Assembly (NCBI GenBank): GCA_030762175.1
Contig: CM060833.1
Location: 70,198,001 to 70,262,000 of the forward strand
Direction of reading: 5' to 3'
From: Metallyticus violacea
Taxonomy: Eukaryota > Arthropoda > Insecta > Mantodea > Metallyticidae
DNA: 64,000 bases
In this document: positions 36,297 to 47,625 of the stretch, piece by piece
Layout of the letters: each line of letters starts with the position of its first letter
Numbering within the stretch: position 1 is the first letter of the stretch
Position numbers and translations under genes: made by a program
Notes under the pieces: model-generated
The model's input: only the letters and a program-made list of their open reading frames with translations
The model's database searches: none
Told to the model about the DNA's origin: nothing

Positions 36297-36608
36297 GTTA
36301 CATTGTTAATAGTGTTTCTTTATTTTTATTTTTCATTAATATTGCTTGCACCTCTGGTGCTGCTTTTAACTTTGCTTATTAAGCTTTATATGCTTTTGTG
36401 TGTTTTGCTTTTGCGTGTTTTGCTTTTGACTTCTTTACTATTTATCTATTATTCTTTTAATTTTATTTATGTGTTTTCTAAAAGACTTTATTATTTATTA
36501 CAGCAATTTCAAGTGTGACTCTTTCTCTGTGTTTTATCTTTATCTATTTTTATTATTAGTGTTAATTTGTTACATTGTTAATAGTGTTTTTTTATTTTTA
36601 TTTTTCAT
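36231..36608. repeat. Direct repeat of 106 bp at 272-bp offset
   Basis: The right arm of the palindrome plus its downstream sequence (36231-36336) recurs at 36503-36608 with two substitutions and no indel. Between the copies lies a T-rich stretch with local TGTTTTGCTTTT repeats (about 36385-36430). The hydrophobic 71-codon frames here (36303-36518, 36469-36684) follow from this composition and are not called as genes. Confidence 0.9.
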
Positions 36609-36654
36609 CAATATATATAAATGTATTGTTCATTTATATATTCAATATACAATA

Positions 36655-37326
36655 CCGGGTGTAACAAACTTTCAAGACACGTAGAAGAATAAAATAAGTT
36701 ATATTGACATGGGTCTGGAAACGTTTCAAGTTGGAACTTGTTTTCTACAACTCTTCATAGTACGTCAATCATGGGAAACACACAGGAACAGAACCGACCA
36801 GCATACCACATGAAACTCTTTTTAAATGATATTTACAAAATACTCTCCGCTAGCACTGATGTATGTATCAACCCGTCGTCGCATTGAATCCCGGCTGCGC
36901 TGATGTATCTCTGGAGAATTGCGTATTGTTTCGCAGCCTTCCATAATACGGGCAAGAAGACTCTTTGCATCTTGTGCCGGAGTTCGATACTCAAGATCTT
37001 TCAAATGCCCCCACAAATTTAAGTCTAGAGGGTTTAATTGTGTCAACATTATCTTCGTTCAAGTGAAACACAAAACACTGGCGGTGAACCTAAGAATTAC
37101 AACTTAATCAGACGTAACCCAGGGATATTATGAACATTTCATACAGATAGAGTTTCGTGTTTAATGCTGGTACTTTCTGTTCTTGTGTGTTTCCCGGAGT
37201 TATAAGAAAACGAGTTCTAACGAGGAAATACAGCGTTTCCGGACCCATGTCCATATAACATATTTTTTTCTTCTACGTGTGAAGAGCGTGTCCTGAAAGT
37301 TTGGCCTTACCTTATTGTTACACCGG
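36655..37326 (-). mobile_element. Tc1/mariner-like deletion derivative with long inverted repeats
   Basis: The left end CCGGGTGTAACAAACTTTCA and the right end (opposite strand CCGGTGTAACAATAAGG, then AAACTTTCAGGACACG) begin inverted repeats that can be followed for about 170-180 bp. Shared blocks are TAGAAGAA, then GTTATAT(T/G)GACATGGGTC, GGAAACG, GGGAAACACACA(G/A)GAACAGAA, ACCAGCAT and GAAACTCT. Several indels interrupt them. Only a transposase C-terminus (36822-37049) remains inside, so this is an internally deleted, non-autonomous copy. The left side is preceded by TA; the right TA is 3 bp displaced. Confidence 0.8.
36822..37049 (-). pseudogene. Tc1/mariner-type transposase, C-terminal 75 codons
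   Basis: Open minus frame reading QLNPLDLNLWGHLKDLEYRT, then LLARIMEGCETIRNSPEI and RRRVDTYISASGEYF before the stop. It matches the tail of insect Tc1/mariner transposases with the motif DLxPLDFxLWGxLK, the third catalytic Asp being the D of PLD. The equivalent segment of the 21-kb element (DLTLLDFYL, then GTLKDVVHRR) is clearly related but a different subfamily. Upstream catalytic blocks are deleted. The start codon is accidental. Confidence 0.8.
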
Positions 37327-38897
37327 CATATTTTTCATTTCCATAGTTAGGCATAAATAATTGCTTTCAGTGTTATGTTTTACATTATTTCAGACCATAT
37401 CAATATAACTTAAATTCAAAGTTTTTATTTAAATGCTTAAAATTTTTATCCCTGTTTATGAACCTGTCGTAGAAAAAACAATATGAGCAACACTCACATA
37501 ATGGCGGTTAATTCTTTAATGCAGTTATCGATCTGCAAGCCTCACTGCTTAACTTACTTTGTGCTCATGTCTTAATACCTATTATTACATAAGCGTTGCA
37601 TTACATTTCCTATTGGTTCTATTTAGGTTAAAGCTCTTTATTACCAAGATCAATAAGGCAATTGCATACTATTTAAGTGTGTTATTCTAGCTCAGTGAAA
37701 TGGCATTGAAAAGATACATTTTAATATTTTTTTTTGTCGAAACAATGAGAAAACGAGGGAAATTTGTATTTAACACATAATTCTGTTCTATAAACGGTTT
37801 TGAATCAATGATATGAATCGGTTTCAAAATGTACGCTAAAGATATAAGAATCAGAACAGTTGAATAACTGTTTCGTATTTTGGTACTACAGCCTTGCCGC
37901 ATGGATTTTCCCGATATATGAAAGGACTTGAAGAGCTAATATATAGACTGATTTAGAGAAGAGATTGGAAGCCTTAGCAATGTCAAAGCCCTCTTGTCCG
38001 TCATGCAGTACGATACAAAATGAGGTCCTGCTATTCTCTTTCATTATAACATTAAGTTACGTTGATAGAATGAACTCTTAAAGAGGTTATGTTATAACAA
38101 AGAAGATGGTAATGTTCACAGCTTTTCTTACATTTTATCGAAAATGCATTATTTTTCTTTATCTGTGAAACATATTTATTTAATTATTCATTTATTACTA
38201 TTATAACTACTTGAATTGTAAAATACATTGCAATGCATACTAATAGCTTAATGAAATGACATATGCAACGGTTTTTACGTTTGTTGGCCAAGAGCAACAG
38301 TCATAACGAAAGTGAAATTCTATTTGTGTTGCTAGTTAATTATGTAAAATAAAACACTGTGGGTAATACCGTATATTTACACAAGTGACGCAACAGCACT
38401 GAATGACAGAATTATTTTGTAAAGGAAATAAGCTCCAGTGTTGTTGCAATTGTTGTTTTCTGTATAGATAATATACTGTGGGAGAGGGAGCAGAAATTCT
38501 CAGTTGTACAAAAACACTGAACTATTATCGGAAATAAAAATATCTCGATAAAGTTTTACTTTAGAAAATAGGTAAGTGCATTTGGCTAAATTTGGAAGAT
38601 TGCGTGGAATTTCCAAATAAGGCAAAACACATATTTTAATAACATAATTTCAGACTTTACATGGATAGATATCTTGATACCTTATCGGAAATAATGCATC
38701 AGTTATCCTGTCTTGTTAGAAGTTTCTACGTCTGTAATGCACGTATATAAATGTTAAACAAAGTAACTCTTGGAAAAAGGTATCTAAATTAATAAGAACT
38801 AGAGAAGCAGAAATGGATACAACATTTAACATTAACACATATATCACAATATTTCGATATGCTTGTGCTCTTCTTCAAAGCAGAAGACAACACATAT
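37327..38897. other. No recognisable gene
   Basis: AT-rich DNA, no transposase, LINE or SINE block seen on either strand. Confidence 0.4.
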
Positions 38898-39400
38898 ACC
38901 GGGTAGACTATAAGTCACCGAAACCCTATTTTTTCACAAGGTATCATATTTATGTAAATTTAACTTGAAATTCACATATTGATAAATATGGATATCTTAG
39001 CAACAATGGGATAATGTATTGGCAGAAATGGAAACAGTTGATACAAGTAACAAATAGGTGAAGATGGCAGGTATGAGTAGAAGAGCATTAGTTGCAAGTT
39101 TTTGATTTCATGAAAGATCGCACACTGAGCAGACAATGTAGATATTAAGATGCTATTCAGACAGAAATTTGGGAAGTCACTTCTAAGAAAATCAAGCTTG
39201 GAAATAACTTTTCGTTCTGGTAGCGTCAAAGACAGTTCACGAAGTGGTCGACCAGTCACCAAATGAACCAAAGATGCAAAATCAACTAAACTGTCGCTCG
39301 TAAATCGACAGGCAAATGGGCAGCCAAACTCAGGAGTACCTTGTTCAACAACGTGTGGTCATATAAAAAAGGATCTGTGTGAAAAAAACACATTTCAAAC
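38898..39400 (+). pseudogene. Decayed transposase N-terminal region (Tc1/mariner-IS630 type)
   Basis: After an ACCGGGTAGACTATAAGTCA end-like sequence at 38898, broken plus frames near 39190-39260 give SLEITFRSGSVKDSSRSGRP, followed by VTK. This is the linker between the two helix-turn-helix motifs in this superfamily (relatives: FRxTGSVxDxPRSGRP). The downstream frame to 39380 is decayed. No catalytic motif and no matching right end were found. Confidence 0.5.
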
Positions 39401-40317
39401 AAATTAATTAATAGTGTGGTTAACTATGAAGTCTGGGCCATAAGTGCTTGAAGGTTTCAAGTCGGCCTCTTAGGGATAACATTTGTGCAATGAGATAACT
39501 GGAGGTCTCCTGGGTTAAACTTAGATCGAGGTGAATGCGGCCGGAAAGACCACTCGGTAGTTTAAATAGTAAGAGCATCGGTACGGTAAGCCGAAAATTG
39601 GTGGCCGCGACTTAAGGGAATTTTTGACATGTAAACCGCAATATATCTAATGATGCGTGAAATGCTGAAGGAAAAATAACAAATATGAGGTCCAAGGAAC
39701 AGTAAATGAATGGCGTAAAGAGGCATGTAAGTATCAAAGGATTGACCGAAGAACACATAAGAGAGAGGAAAAACCAATGGACGGAAAAACAAAGTGATTT
39801 GATTGAATTACAGAAATCTAATATATACTACAGTAGTGATAAATAAATAGTGTTAGATTTCCTCTAAGGGCACAAATTAAATCTTTTGTTTTACCTGCAT
39901 ACTTGGAACACTGCTTCAATTAACGGCAATACCTTCTTTGTTTTGTGTTCATCTGCTACCTCAGGTTTTACAGGCTTTCGAAGAGGCAAGTTGGTACATG
40001 GCTAGTTGTACGTTCATAATTTCAGTAGAAAGGCTAATGGGGACCCTTGTGTCTACTATCACGACACCAAATTGGTGGAGAAGCATTGTCTGCTAAAACA
40101 ATAGCGTCGGGAAAACTAATCTGACAGGCGAGAAGACCATTGTTACCCTCATATGGGAACAGATGCACCTCAGTCACCGTAAACAGGACCCAGATTTTAC
40201 TGAAACATGTAGCATGGAACTGCACGAACACGGTACTAATGGCAAAGTTGATTTCTTAAAGCCTCTACAGTTGAATTCAATAGGGAGAGGGCGGCAACTA
40301 CAAAATCTGACTGACGT
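39401..40317. other. No recognisable gene
   Basis: Opposed 76-, 65- and 64-codon frames (39562-39792, 40034-40231, 40163-40357) carry no known motif. Confidence 0.35.
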
Positions 40318-40565
40318 CGGGCCTGGTGGTGTAGTGGTGACCAATCTGGCCTTCTAAATCCAAGATAAACTATTCGATCTCGGCCGGGACCGATGGATTT
40401 TTTCGGGCGTGGGTTACATGTCGTACATTTACGACACGATAAAGAACCTCAAGCCTGAAAAAAGAGGTCTCTGAGCAAATTTGTCGGCAATTTCACGCCC
40501 TGAATTGAATGACCTGAGATGTTAAAGAGCTTTCGTAAATAAACCAAAACAAACAAAAAATAAAA
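40318..40565 (+). mobile_element. SINE-B copy 2, with tRNA-like head
   Basis: Head GGGCCTGGTGGTGTAGTGGT has a good A box (TGGTGTAGTGG). The B box is degraded to ATTCGATCTC. Body: GTGGGTTACATGTCGTACAT, CGACACGATAAAGAACCT, AAGCCTGAAAAAAGAGG, CTCTGAGCAAA, TTTGTCGGCAATTTCACGCC, CTGAATTGAATG. The A-rich tail from 40540 is interrupted by C. A full head-body-tail copy like the one at 4464-4745. Confidence 0.85.
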
Positions 40566-40636
40566 CAAAAACAAAAGCAATGAAAACGAGTAAACCTCCA
40601 GACTCTTCTCCATAATACTGAAAGAAAGTTACAAGA

Positions 40637-41075
40637 ATGTCTTCTTCCAACACTGAAATATACTGGAGCTTCTACTGTATTTGTACAGATATGCTGCAGT
40701 TTTCAGCAAGCATTATAATCACCTTAAATGGAGAGATGACTGACCGACGCTTTGAAGTTATTTTGCATGACCATGTTCATTCAATGGCACATGCATTCTT
40801 TTCTGCAGTGAAGGCATCTTCCAATACGAACATCCCAAGAAAGTTTGAGCAGCATGAGAATAATATGCACTTATTGTATAGCAGTCACCACACTTGAAGA
40901 GCATCGAGCCACTGTTGTCTATTGTGGAAAACAGAGTAAAGTAACGTTACTCTCATCCAGTGCTCCCTTTCAAAATTTGGAATAATTTCTGCATCGACAT
41001 GTATCCTACACTCTCATGCTGTTTTGAAAACTAAGTTGGTTCTACTCCATATTCTCCTGGATATGACTTGGAGAA
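40637..41075 (+). pseudogene. Tc1-like transposase C-terminal relic
   Basis: The frame from 40637 contains SIIITLNGEMTDRRFEVILH then DHVHSMAHAFF, as in Tc1 transposases before the second catalytic block. The block itself (normally FQDDNAPIH) is destroyed; one frame gives FQYEHPKK. Then FEQHENNMHLL and, after a frameshift near 40893, HLKSIEPLLSIVENRVK. That is the SPDLxxIEPLW region holding the catalytic Glu of DD34E enzymes, with Trp lost. A further shift gives AVLKTK and GSTPYSPGYDLEKLL near 41020-41075, the usual AVLKAKGGPTPY end. Multiple breaks; no terminal repeats identified. Confidence 0.72.
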
Positions 41076-42384
41076 GCTATTAAACGTATCTTCTCTACTT
41101 TCAGTGGTAAATTTAGTCCAAGAGATTTACCACCGGTTGATATTTGCTGAAAATGGAAATCACCGCAAGAAGAAAAGGTATTTTGTGCATTCGAATTTCA
41201 TGTTAGAAAATTTGTTATCTCCATTCGAGTGCGCTTTCGAGTAGAGTGTAAAAGGCATTCACTGAGAGATAAGTCAATCTGAATTCTTAAAGAGGTCCCT
41301 AATATTCTTGCCCATGCACCGAAAATGAAGTATAATGTTCCAATATCCTTATGATTGGTTGAAAATAATCATCGTTGCAACAAAAAAGGTAAAGTGACTT
41401 GTACTATATGATGTACAGTATTTAAAGACTCTGGCTCCCTGTGCAAGAGAACTGACAGGCTGCCCAAATACATAGACAAACAACTTGGGATGCCACAAAA
41501 ACGCTTTGGGTATTTCTTCAAAAGTGTTTTGCAGCAGAAATCATACCGATTGTAGCTTCTTCAAACTCTGATCAATAAAGATGCATTCATTATTTAAAGC
41601 AAATCTAGTAGTAAAATCTTCATAGCTATTGCTGTCAATCGCATGTATTCATTCAACATTTGGGAGATTCTTTGTAAGTATCGCTTTTGTGCAATATATA
41701 TTTTGCGGAAACTTCTGTAGATGCAATGTCTGGTCATGCTGGCATGAAGGTTGCTGCTTTACCTGTAACATCACAGGCTTTAAAAAGGAAGTTACTGTTC
41801 TTACTGGCAGACTCAGTAATATATTTGTAATAATATGTAAAACACGATGACTTGTTTTAGTCACTTTTTGATTTTGTATTCCTATTGCAATATTGCTGCC
41901 ATTCCAACAAATTAAATATTTCGATCTTTCATTTATAATATGATAATTGCATCATGTAGATATTATGCAGTTTTCCACATCCCATGTGCACATGAAATTG
42001 AACAAAATCAGAAATTTCAAGATTCCTGCTCTTCCGAATTACACAACACTGCTATTTTGCTCCTAGTTGCAAAGCTATCTTTAGCTTGGAGTGACACAAA
42101 CAGAAGTTTGTGCTATGTTAAACTCCCCATTTTTGCGATTCGTTGTATTCGCAATAAAAACAGGTTCTTCTATTTTAAATATGACTTCGTAAGTGTGCCT
42201 GAAAGCTGCTTTACTCTGGAATGAAATATCGTTTGAAAAATCTTTACCGTTGAAAGTTTTCTATAGAGTTGTGTTTAAAGGATTTTTGTTAAACTTTAGA
42301 ACTTCTTGCTATCAACATTTTTCCGCAGCTGAGCGCTAAACTTTCAGTAAAGAATCGCTTTAACAGTATTTATACCGATAACCA
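41076..42384. other. No identified gene
   Basis: Contains opposed frames of 73 and 71 codons (41629-41864) and a 94-codon plus frame (41940-42224) that I do not recognise. No SINE or LINE blocks seen. Confidence 0.35.
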
Positions 42385-42960
42385 ATAAGAACAAAAATTG
42401 TGACAGAAGAAAAAATAATAGAACAAATATCACACTTTTAATATTTAGGTTGTGATGTTACATATGAAGATCAGGACGTTAATATGAAAATACAAAAGTT
42501 CCAAGCTGTGTGTGGAATAATTATAAATACTTTGAAACACAAAGGGATAAAAGACACACAGTTAATAGTCTACATAACCATGGAGTTATCAGTTATTTTT
42601 TATGGAAATGAGGTATGGACTTAAAAAAAAGGAAGAGAATACATTTCAAGTAACACAAATGCGCATTTTATGATCTGTCAAAAGTTGCAAAAAAAAAAAA
42701 AAACATAAAATAAATGAGGATATAAGAAAAAGAGTTAGGAATGTAGCCTATATTACAATTAGGGAGTAATAGATAAGAATTAGTAAAACAATTTAAAAGA
42801 ATAACAGAAGGTAAAATACCACAAAAATATGTTTACACATCACACGAAATGAAGAAGAGCAAAATAAATAAACAAATAAATAAACAAACATGGATAAAAA
42901 ATGTGAGATCAGAATAGACAGGACCTAATTCGTGATAGAAGAAGATGCTTAATATTCTCA
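42385..42960 (+). mobile_element. LINE fragment downstream of the reverse transcriptase core
   Basis: Plus-strand frames read EEKIIEQISHF, then YLGCDVTYEDQDVNMKIQKF, QAVCGIIxNTLKHKGIKDTQ and IFYGNEVWT near 42600-42625. This is the thumb region of insect non-LTR reverse transcriptases (relatives: FxYLGCxVSYxxDxDINxKI and YGSETW). EDIRKRVRNVAYI near 42715 fits the segment that follows. Several stops and an A run at about 42690 interrupt it. It appears to be the same LINE type as the relic at 33885. Confidence 0.68.
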
Positions 42961-43713
42961 ATCATGTGTTAATAAAACATATTTTATCACTAATTATTTA
43001 TTAAGAAGCTCTGAAATTCTTTTGTGTCCAGCAGCGAACCCACAGAATAAAAACATTACTAATAACTTTACTGGTTATTTACTGTCTCTTTAACACATTA
43101 ATATTGTCGCTCTATCTGTCGGCTACTTCTAAAACAAAACCTTAATTATCCTTTTTACAGACAGATGGCCTTAGTTGTGTAGTCCTGTTTCTTTTTCAAT
43201 GCATTTATTTTTATGGGTTTTAAACGACCCGTTTTATTTTAGGATTCGTAGTAAGGAAGATTTCAAGTCATTGCTTGCATTTGGGATTAATAAAAACAAA
43301 GAAAAATGTCTAATATGAATAGAAGCTGGGTAATCTCAAATAGGAATATAAGAATTTACCTTAGTGAGTGAGCTCGCCAGTGACGTAAGGGAACAATAGT
43401 GGGACAAATAATAATATAACTACATACGGGGTTTTATCTCTTAGAAAAATGGGGAATAAAGCAAGAAAAAGGAAAACTAAAAGCAGGATAGAAAATGTAT
43501 TTTAATATATATTTTATTTCTTAATTCCGTTCATGTTCTTCATTAAGGAAACTGAAATAAGAATGAATTAAATAGAAGGTAAGGAACAGATATTTGTTAA
43601 ACTGTGTGTTTTTCGTTTATTTAAAAAGTATATTCACAATTCTTAACAATAGGACCATTATCTTCTACAAGGTTTGCTATATACAGGTGTTTCGAAAGTC
43701 TTATTGCAAACTT
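42961..43713. other. No recognisable gene
   Basis: AT-rich DNA. Near 43684, TACAGGTGTTTCGAAAGTC looks like the outer end of a TA-inserted DNA transposon, but I could not find a partner end. Confidence 0.3.
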
Positions 43714-43727
43714 ATAGGGCTTGTAGA

Positions 43728-44096
43728 TGATGATGGTGATTATTGTTTAAGGGGCGCAAAACATCATTAGCACCCAAACACACTAAAAACTGCGCCAGAA
43801 CTATAAAACAAATAGTTAATACAATTCAGTGCATAGGTTAAATAACAGAAGCATTGTGCAACAAAATGAAAACCCAAAACAAATAACAAGAGGGTGTAAT
43901 GGCCAACAAACAAACAACTGGTATTAAAACAGTGTCAAGAGTGGGGGAAAAAAAACTATAACAGTCTAAAAATGGGTCAATAAAACCCAAAAACTAACAA
44001 CATTTCAACAAATAAAAACTTGTATTAAAACTCATCAGCAAAAGCTGAAAACAACCCAGTACTATAAGAAGTCTAAAATGGTAACAATAAAACCCC
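43728..44096 (-). mobile_element. 5'-truncated non-LTR retroelement with 14-bp target duplication
   Basis: A 369-bp insertion bounded by an exact 14-mer, ATAGGGCTTGTAGA, at 43714-43727 and 44097-44110. Read on the minus strand it starts GGGGTTTTATTGTTACC and ends GCGCCCCTTAAACAATAATC, then ACCATCATCA, with no long poly(A). A short CATCATCA-type end and a variable 5' truncation point are typical of some insect LINE 3' tails. No coding frame remains, so this is probably 3' untranslated sequence. A SINE without a tRNA head is the alternative. Confidence 0.8.
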
Positions 44097-44110
44097 ATAG
44101 GGCTTGTAGA

Positions 44111-47100
44111 GGAGACAGAGTAGATAACATTAAAGTTATCACATGCTCAAAAACGAACCGTTTCCATTCTACAAGTAAGTAAACTCAAACCAGGTACTTA
44201 AATCTAATGTTCCTGCTGGGTCAAAGAGCGATTGCAAATGGCTATCAAGTTGAACTGTTTGGTTTGCAACCCGAGTTTACAAGCAGCGAGGTGTATTACG
44301 TCATACGACGATGAGTACTTACCTGATGTTCACTACTTTCTGCTTCAAACTGTAAATCACTTGCACATCGCATCTCCAATTAACAAGGCTGAATACACTT
44401 TGACAAGTAGGCCGGTTAAAAGTAACTATACTGGGCGAAACTGCTAAAGTCAACTGTGGTATTCCAAAAAGACAACAGGCCTCCGGTTTTGAAAAGAAAG
44501 TTAAAGAAAACCATTGCGCGTGGTGGCAACCAGTGTATGGATGATCAGCAACTAAGTATCGTTCTTTGATACAGAGGCGGGAGATTCAAACAGTTATTTT
44601 GAACTTATTTTACCTGTAGCATGGAAACTGTGCTTTTTGGACATGGGCTCGTATTCAAAAATTTACCTATCAGTCCATTTTACAAGGACAAGGACAAGGA
44701 CAAAGTGCCTAGGTGTCTGAAACTAGGACCCTATGGAACCAAGGCGTTATTACGGAAGTTTTGAATACGAACTAAGGAGACAGTGAAATACCTGCTTCAT
44801 TTCTATTTTCTTTTTAAGTTGTACTAAACGAAAGTATTAAATATTCTAGAGTAAGGTTGCAGAAATATCGGTAACTTCTTAACGAACACTTTTTGACAAA
44901 AGAATATTAGTCATTGCCAGATTCTATGTGTCAATCGGAGAACTTCGGGGACGCTGTATTTACAACGCGCATGCAGCGACTGCACGGTGTCGTGGGCGCT
45001 TTGCTGTAAATGATTTAGTTACAATCATAAGCATCTGCAAGGAGAGCATTAGGGTAGAGTAGCGGTGGCTGAGCGGTTTAAAAGGCATTGCTCTTCCGCG
45101 TAAGCTCCTAATGCTGAGAGGCGAACCTGCGCTCTTAACCACTGCATCACTGCACACTCTGCCACAGAGCTAACGGAACACACACACACTAGTCAGCGTC
45201 TTTAGTGCATGCCATGTGTATACAGTTTTGCTGGATACCTTGTGAACCGCGCTCTGAATCGAATAGTACTTAGATGAGATAACTCAATTTTGTATATATA
45301 ATATCTTGTACAGAGTGATATAAAAGTTGCTTTTCCAAATTTTGATAAAGAACTATAGTTTCCTTACCTTTTGTTATATTTGAAATTGAGGCCGTGATTG
45401 TCGATGCACATTTGCATCTTTTGGGTAGCATTTCACAGAAGGTGATATATAACTGACCATACAAAGGCAAGCTCTGGATCAGCTGTCGCAAGTGATTAAT
45501 AGTATTTTTATGCAAACATTCACCTTTCAAGACACCACAAAGAAAAATAAAAAAATACATTCAAGGTCACTCTGGTGAGTTCCAATGACGAATGCACTCA
45601 TAGAAGTGCTTGTTTCAAACATTCCTCACCTTTAAACCATTATGAGGCATTACCACATCTGATGCCATGTGAAGCACCTTGACATCGTCCGCATGTATCT
45701 TAAAAAGAACGATCCAGAGATTCCTCAACCTCAAATGCCATATCAAATAGTCACACTAGGACTGTTCAAGTTTTCTGTTATATTTTTACATGGGTTTTGC
45801 TGGCCTAGTAAACAAACTGTGCCTGTTTACACGTCCTTTCAGCTTAAAAGAAGTTTTAACTGTCCTTAACAAGAGTTTTGACATCGGAATCTTTTCTGTA
45901 ACTCGAGGAAACATTCTCAAAGCTCCAAAGGACAGTCCAGATTATCTTTATGTAACGATTGCACAAGTCTAAGTTGCTGACTATCATTAAAATGTAACGA
46001 TTAATTCGACCTTTTTTTGGAGGGCTTAAATAGACTAATGACAATCTGTCTTCCGTTCTAACAATCATAGAGAACCGTGGTTTTGTAATATTATAAACAC
46101 CATTAAGTTGTTGTTTAACATCTGCTATCAAATTGTGTATTCTGATTATTTTTTCCTCCCCTCTTGCACATATACCCCGGTCGCCGAAAAATTGCACCTG
46201 ACAGCCTCATTTCATGTAATGTTGGGCAGGCTGCGGTTGCGATGTTCCAACTAGTAATGTAAGTAATAAAGTACAAAATTTCGACAGTGAGAGATTTACT
46301 ATTTAGATTTTTTCTCGTGATTTATGCAGAAAAAAACTTCAAATCATTACAATAAGTGTCTTCTCTAAGATCACTTTACAGTGCAACACTGCGACACATA
46401 GGGTTAGGTTTCACTCCTTGAATATCTCCTTGATGACGTCTTAACTACTACAAATTAACTCGTGTAGATAGAAACCAGCTATATGCATATAAGAAAAATC
46501 CATCACACAGGAGCTGCGCAAACTTAGCGAATTCCTCAGCAAGTTGAATTTGTGAAAGGTATTACATAGCGCTAAAGCAGAGAATACAGTAGGATAACAA
46601 GTAACGCTAACTGAAGATATACACATTTATTTAAAAAAGACATTAATTTTAGGCTTAAAAGTATATGCTTTTTATCCGTACCAATATTATTTTATTTACC
46701 TGTTATATTGTTAACTAAACGTTTATAGTTGTGCCCAACTGTATGACAAATAAAACGTTTTATGCTATTTAGTTATTTTAGGCATAGTATTGCTTGTTTT
46801 TCTGTGTTGCGAAACCGTTGTGTTCTTTCCGTCTGCATTTATTGTGCACTTTACACTGCCGAGGTGGATAAAATAAACACACTACCGCTTAAAAGATATG
46901 TGCATCGCTCCGTATCGCTCTAGCATTCCCTGAAATTCAGTTTTTTCCGCTGCCGTTCGGTATTGAAACCGCAGAACGACCGCTGTATGTAAAGGTAAAT
47001 CTGATTATTCGTCCATGTGCATGCGTTGACTATTCCTCCCACACTTACAAATAATAACTAGTTTATTACTTGGTGCGAACACACAATTGTTAATGTTAAC

Positions 47101-47526
47101 AGTAGGCCATATTCCCACCCCCCCCCCGGCCATCTTAAACGACGTACTCTGCGATTACAAAAAATTGTTCTTTTTCCTATGACCCAATTTCCCAGATTTT
47201 CAGCAACCATTTTCCTATTTTATTTAAATGGTTTAGTAGCAAAAAAAAAAATAAATAAATTCAGGCAAATACTCACTCATAATAAATAGTCTGATTTCAC
47301 TGATTTTCAGAAGTTATTTTTGCTTATTTTATTTTAATGGTGTAAACCTAGTTTCTTTGAGACAAACCAAAAGTTGCGGTCTCTAGAGCGAATTTTAAAT
47401 CGCTTTAGGTCAATCCTCACTTCAATGATTCATTTTGCTGGTTAACAAACTCGATGAAATGTTTGTTAATTGACCATTATTACCGAGTTTCGTTGAGAAA
47501 AAATAAAAATTGCGGCAGCTAGAACA
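44111..47526. other. About 3.4 kb with no identified gene
   Basis: At 45058-45082 the plus strand carries TGGCTGAGCGG, a perfect pol III A box match, but no B box follows. Minus frames at 45270-45560 (96 codons) and 45856-46197 (113 codons) are longer than usual here but resemble no family I know. Confidence 0.35.
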
Positions 47527-47625
47527 TTAATATACACAACACACACGCTCGCCTACACACACACGCTCGCCTACACACACACATACACACACACACGCGC
47601 GCGCGCGCAGATATATATATATACT
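47527..47625. repeat. Compound microsatellite: CA, ACGCTCGCCT unit, CG and TA runs
   Basis: (AC)n interrupted by two copies of ACGCTCGCCTACACACAC, then (AC)n, (GC)n and (TA)n in succession. Confidence 0.95.

Noticed and set aside
36303..36684. Overlapping hydrophobic frames resembling small membrane proteins
   Set aside because: T-rich repeat sequence; the two frames overlap in different phases and follow the direct-repeat structure, not a gene.
45058..45175. Candidate tRNA gene with a perfect A box (TGGCTGAGCGG)
   Set aside because: No B box at the expected distance and no cloverleaf; a GGTTCG core exists only on the opposite strand.
45856..46197. 113-codon minus frame as a host gene
   Set aside because: No domain, no splice context, and no resemblance to any family I know.
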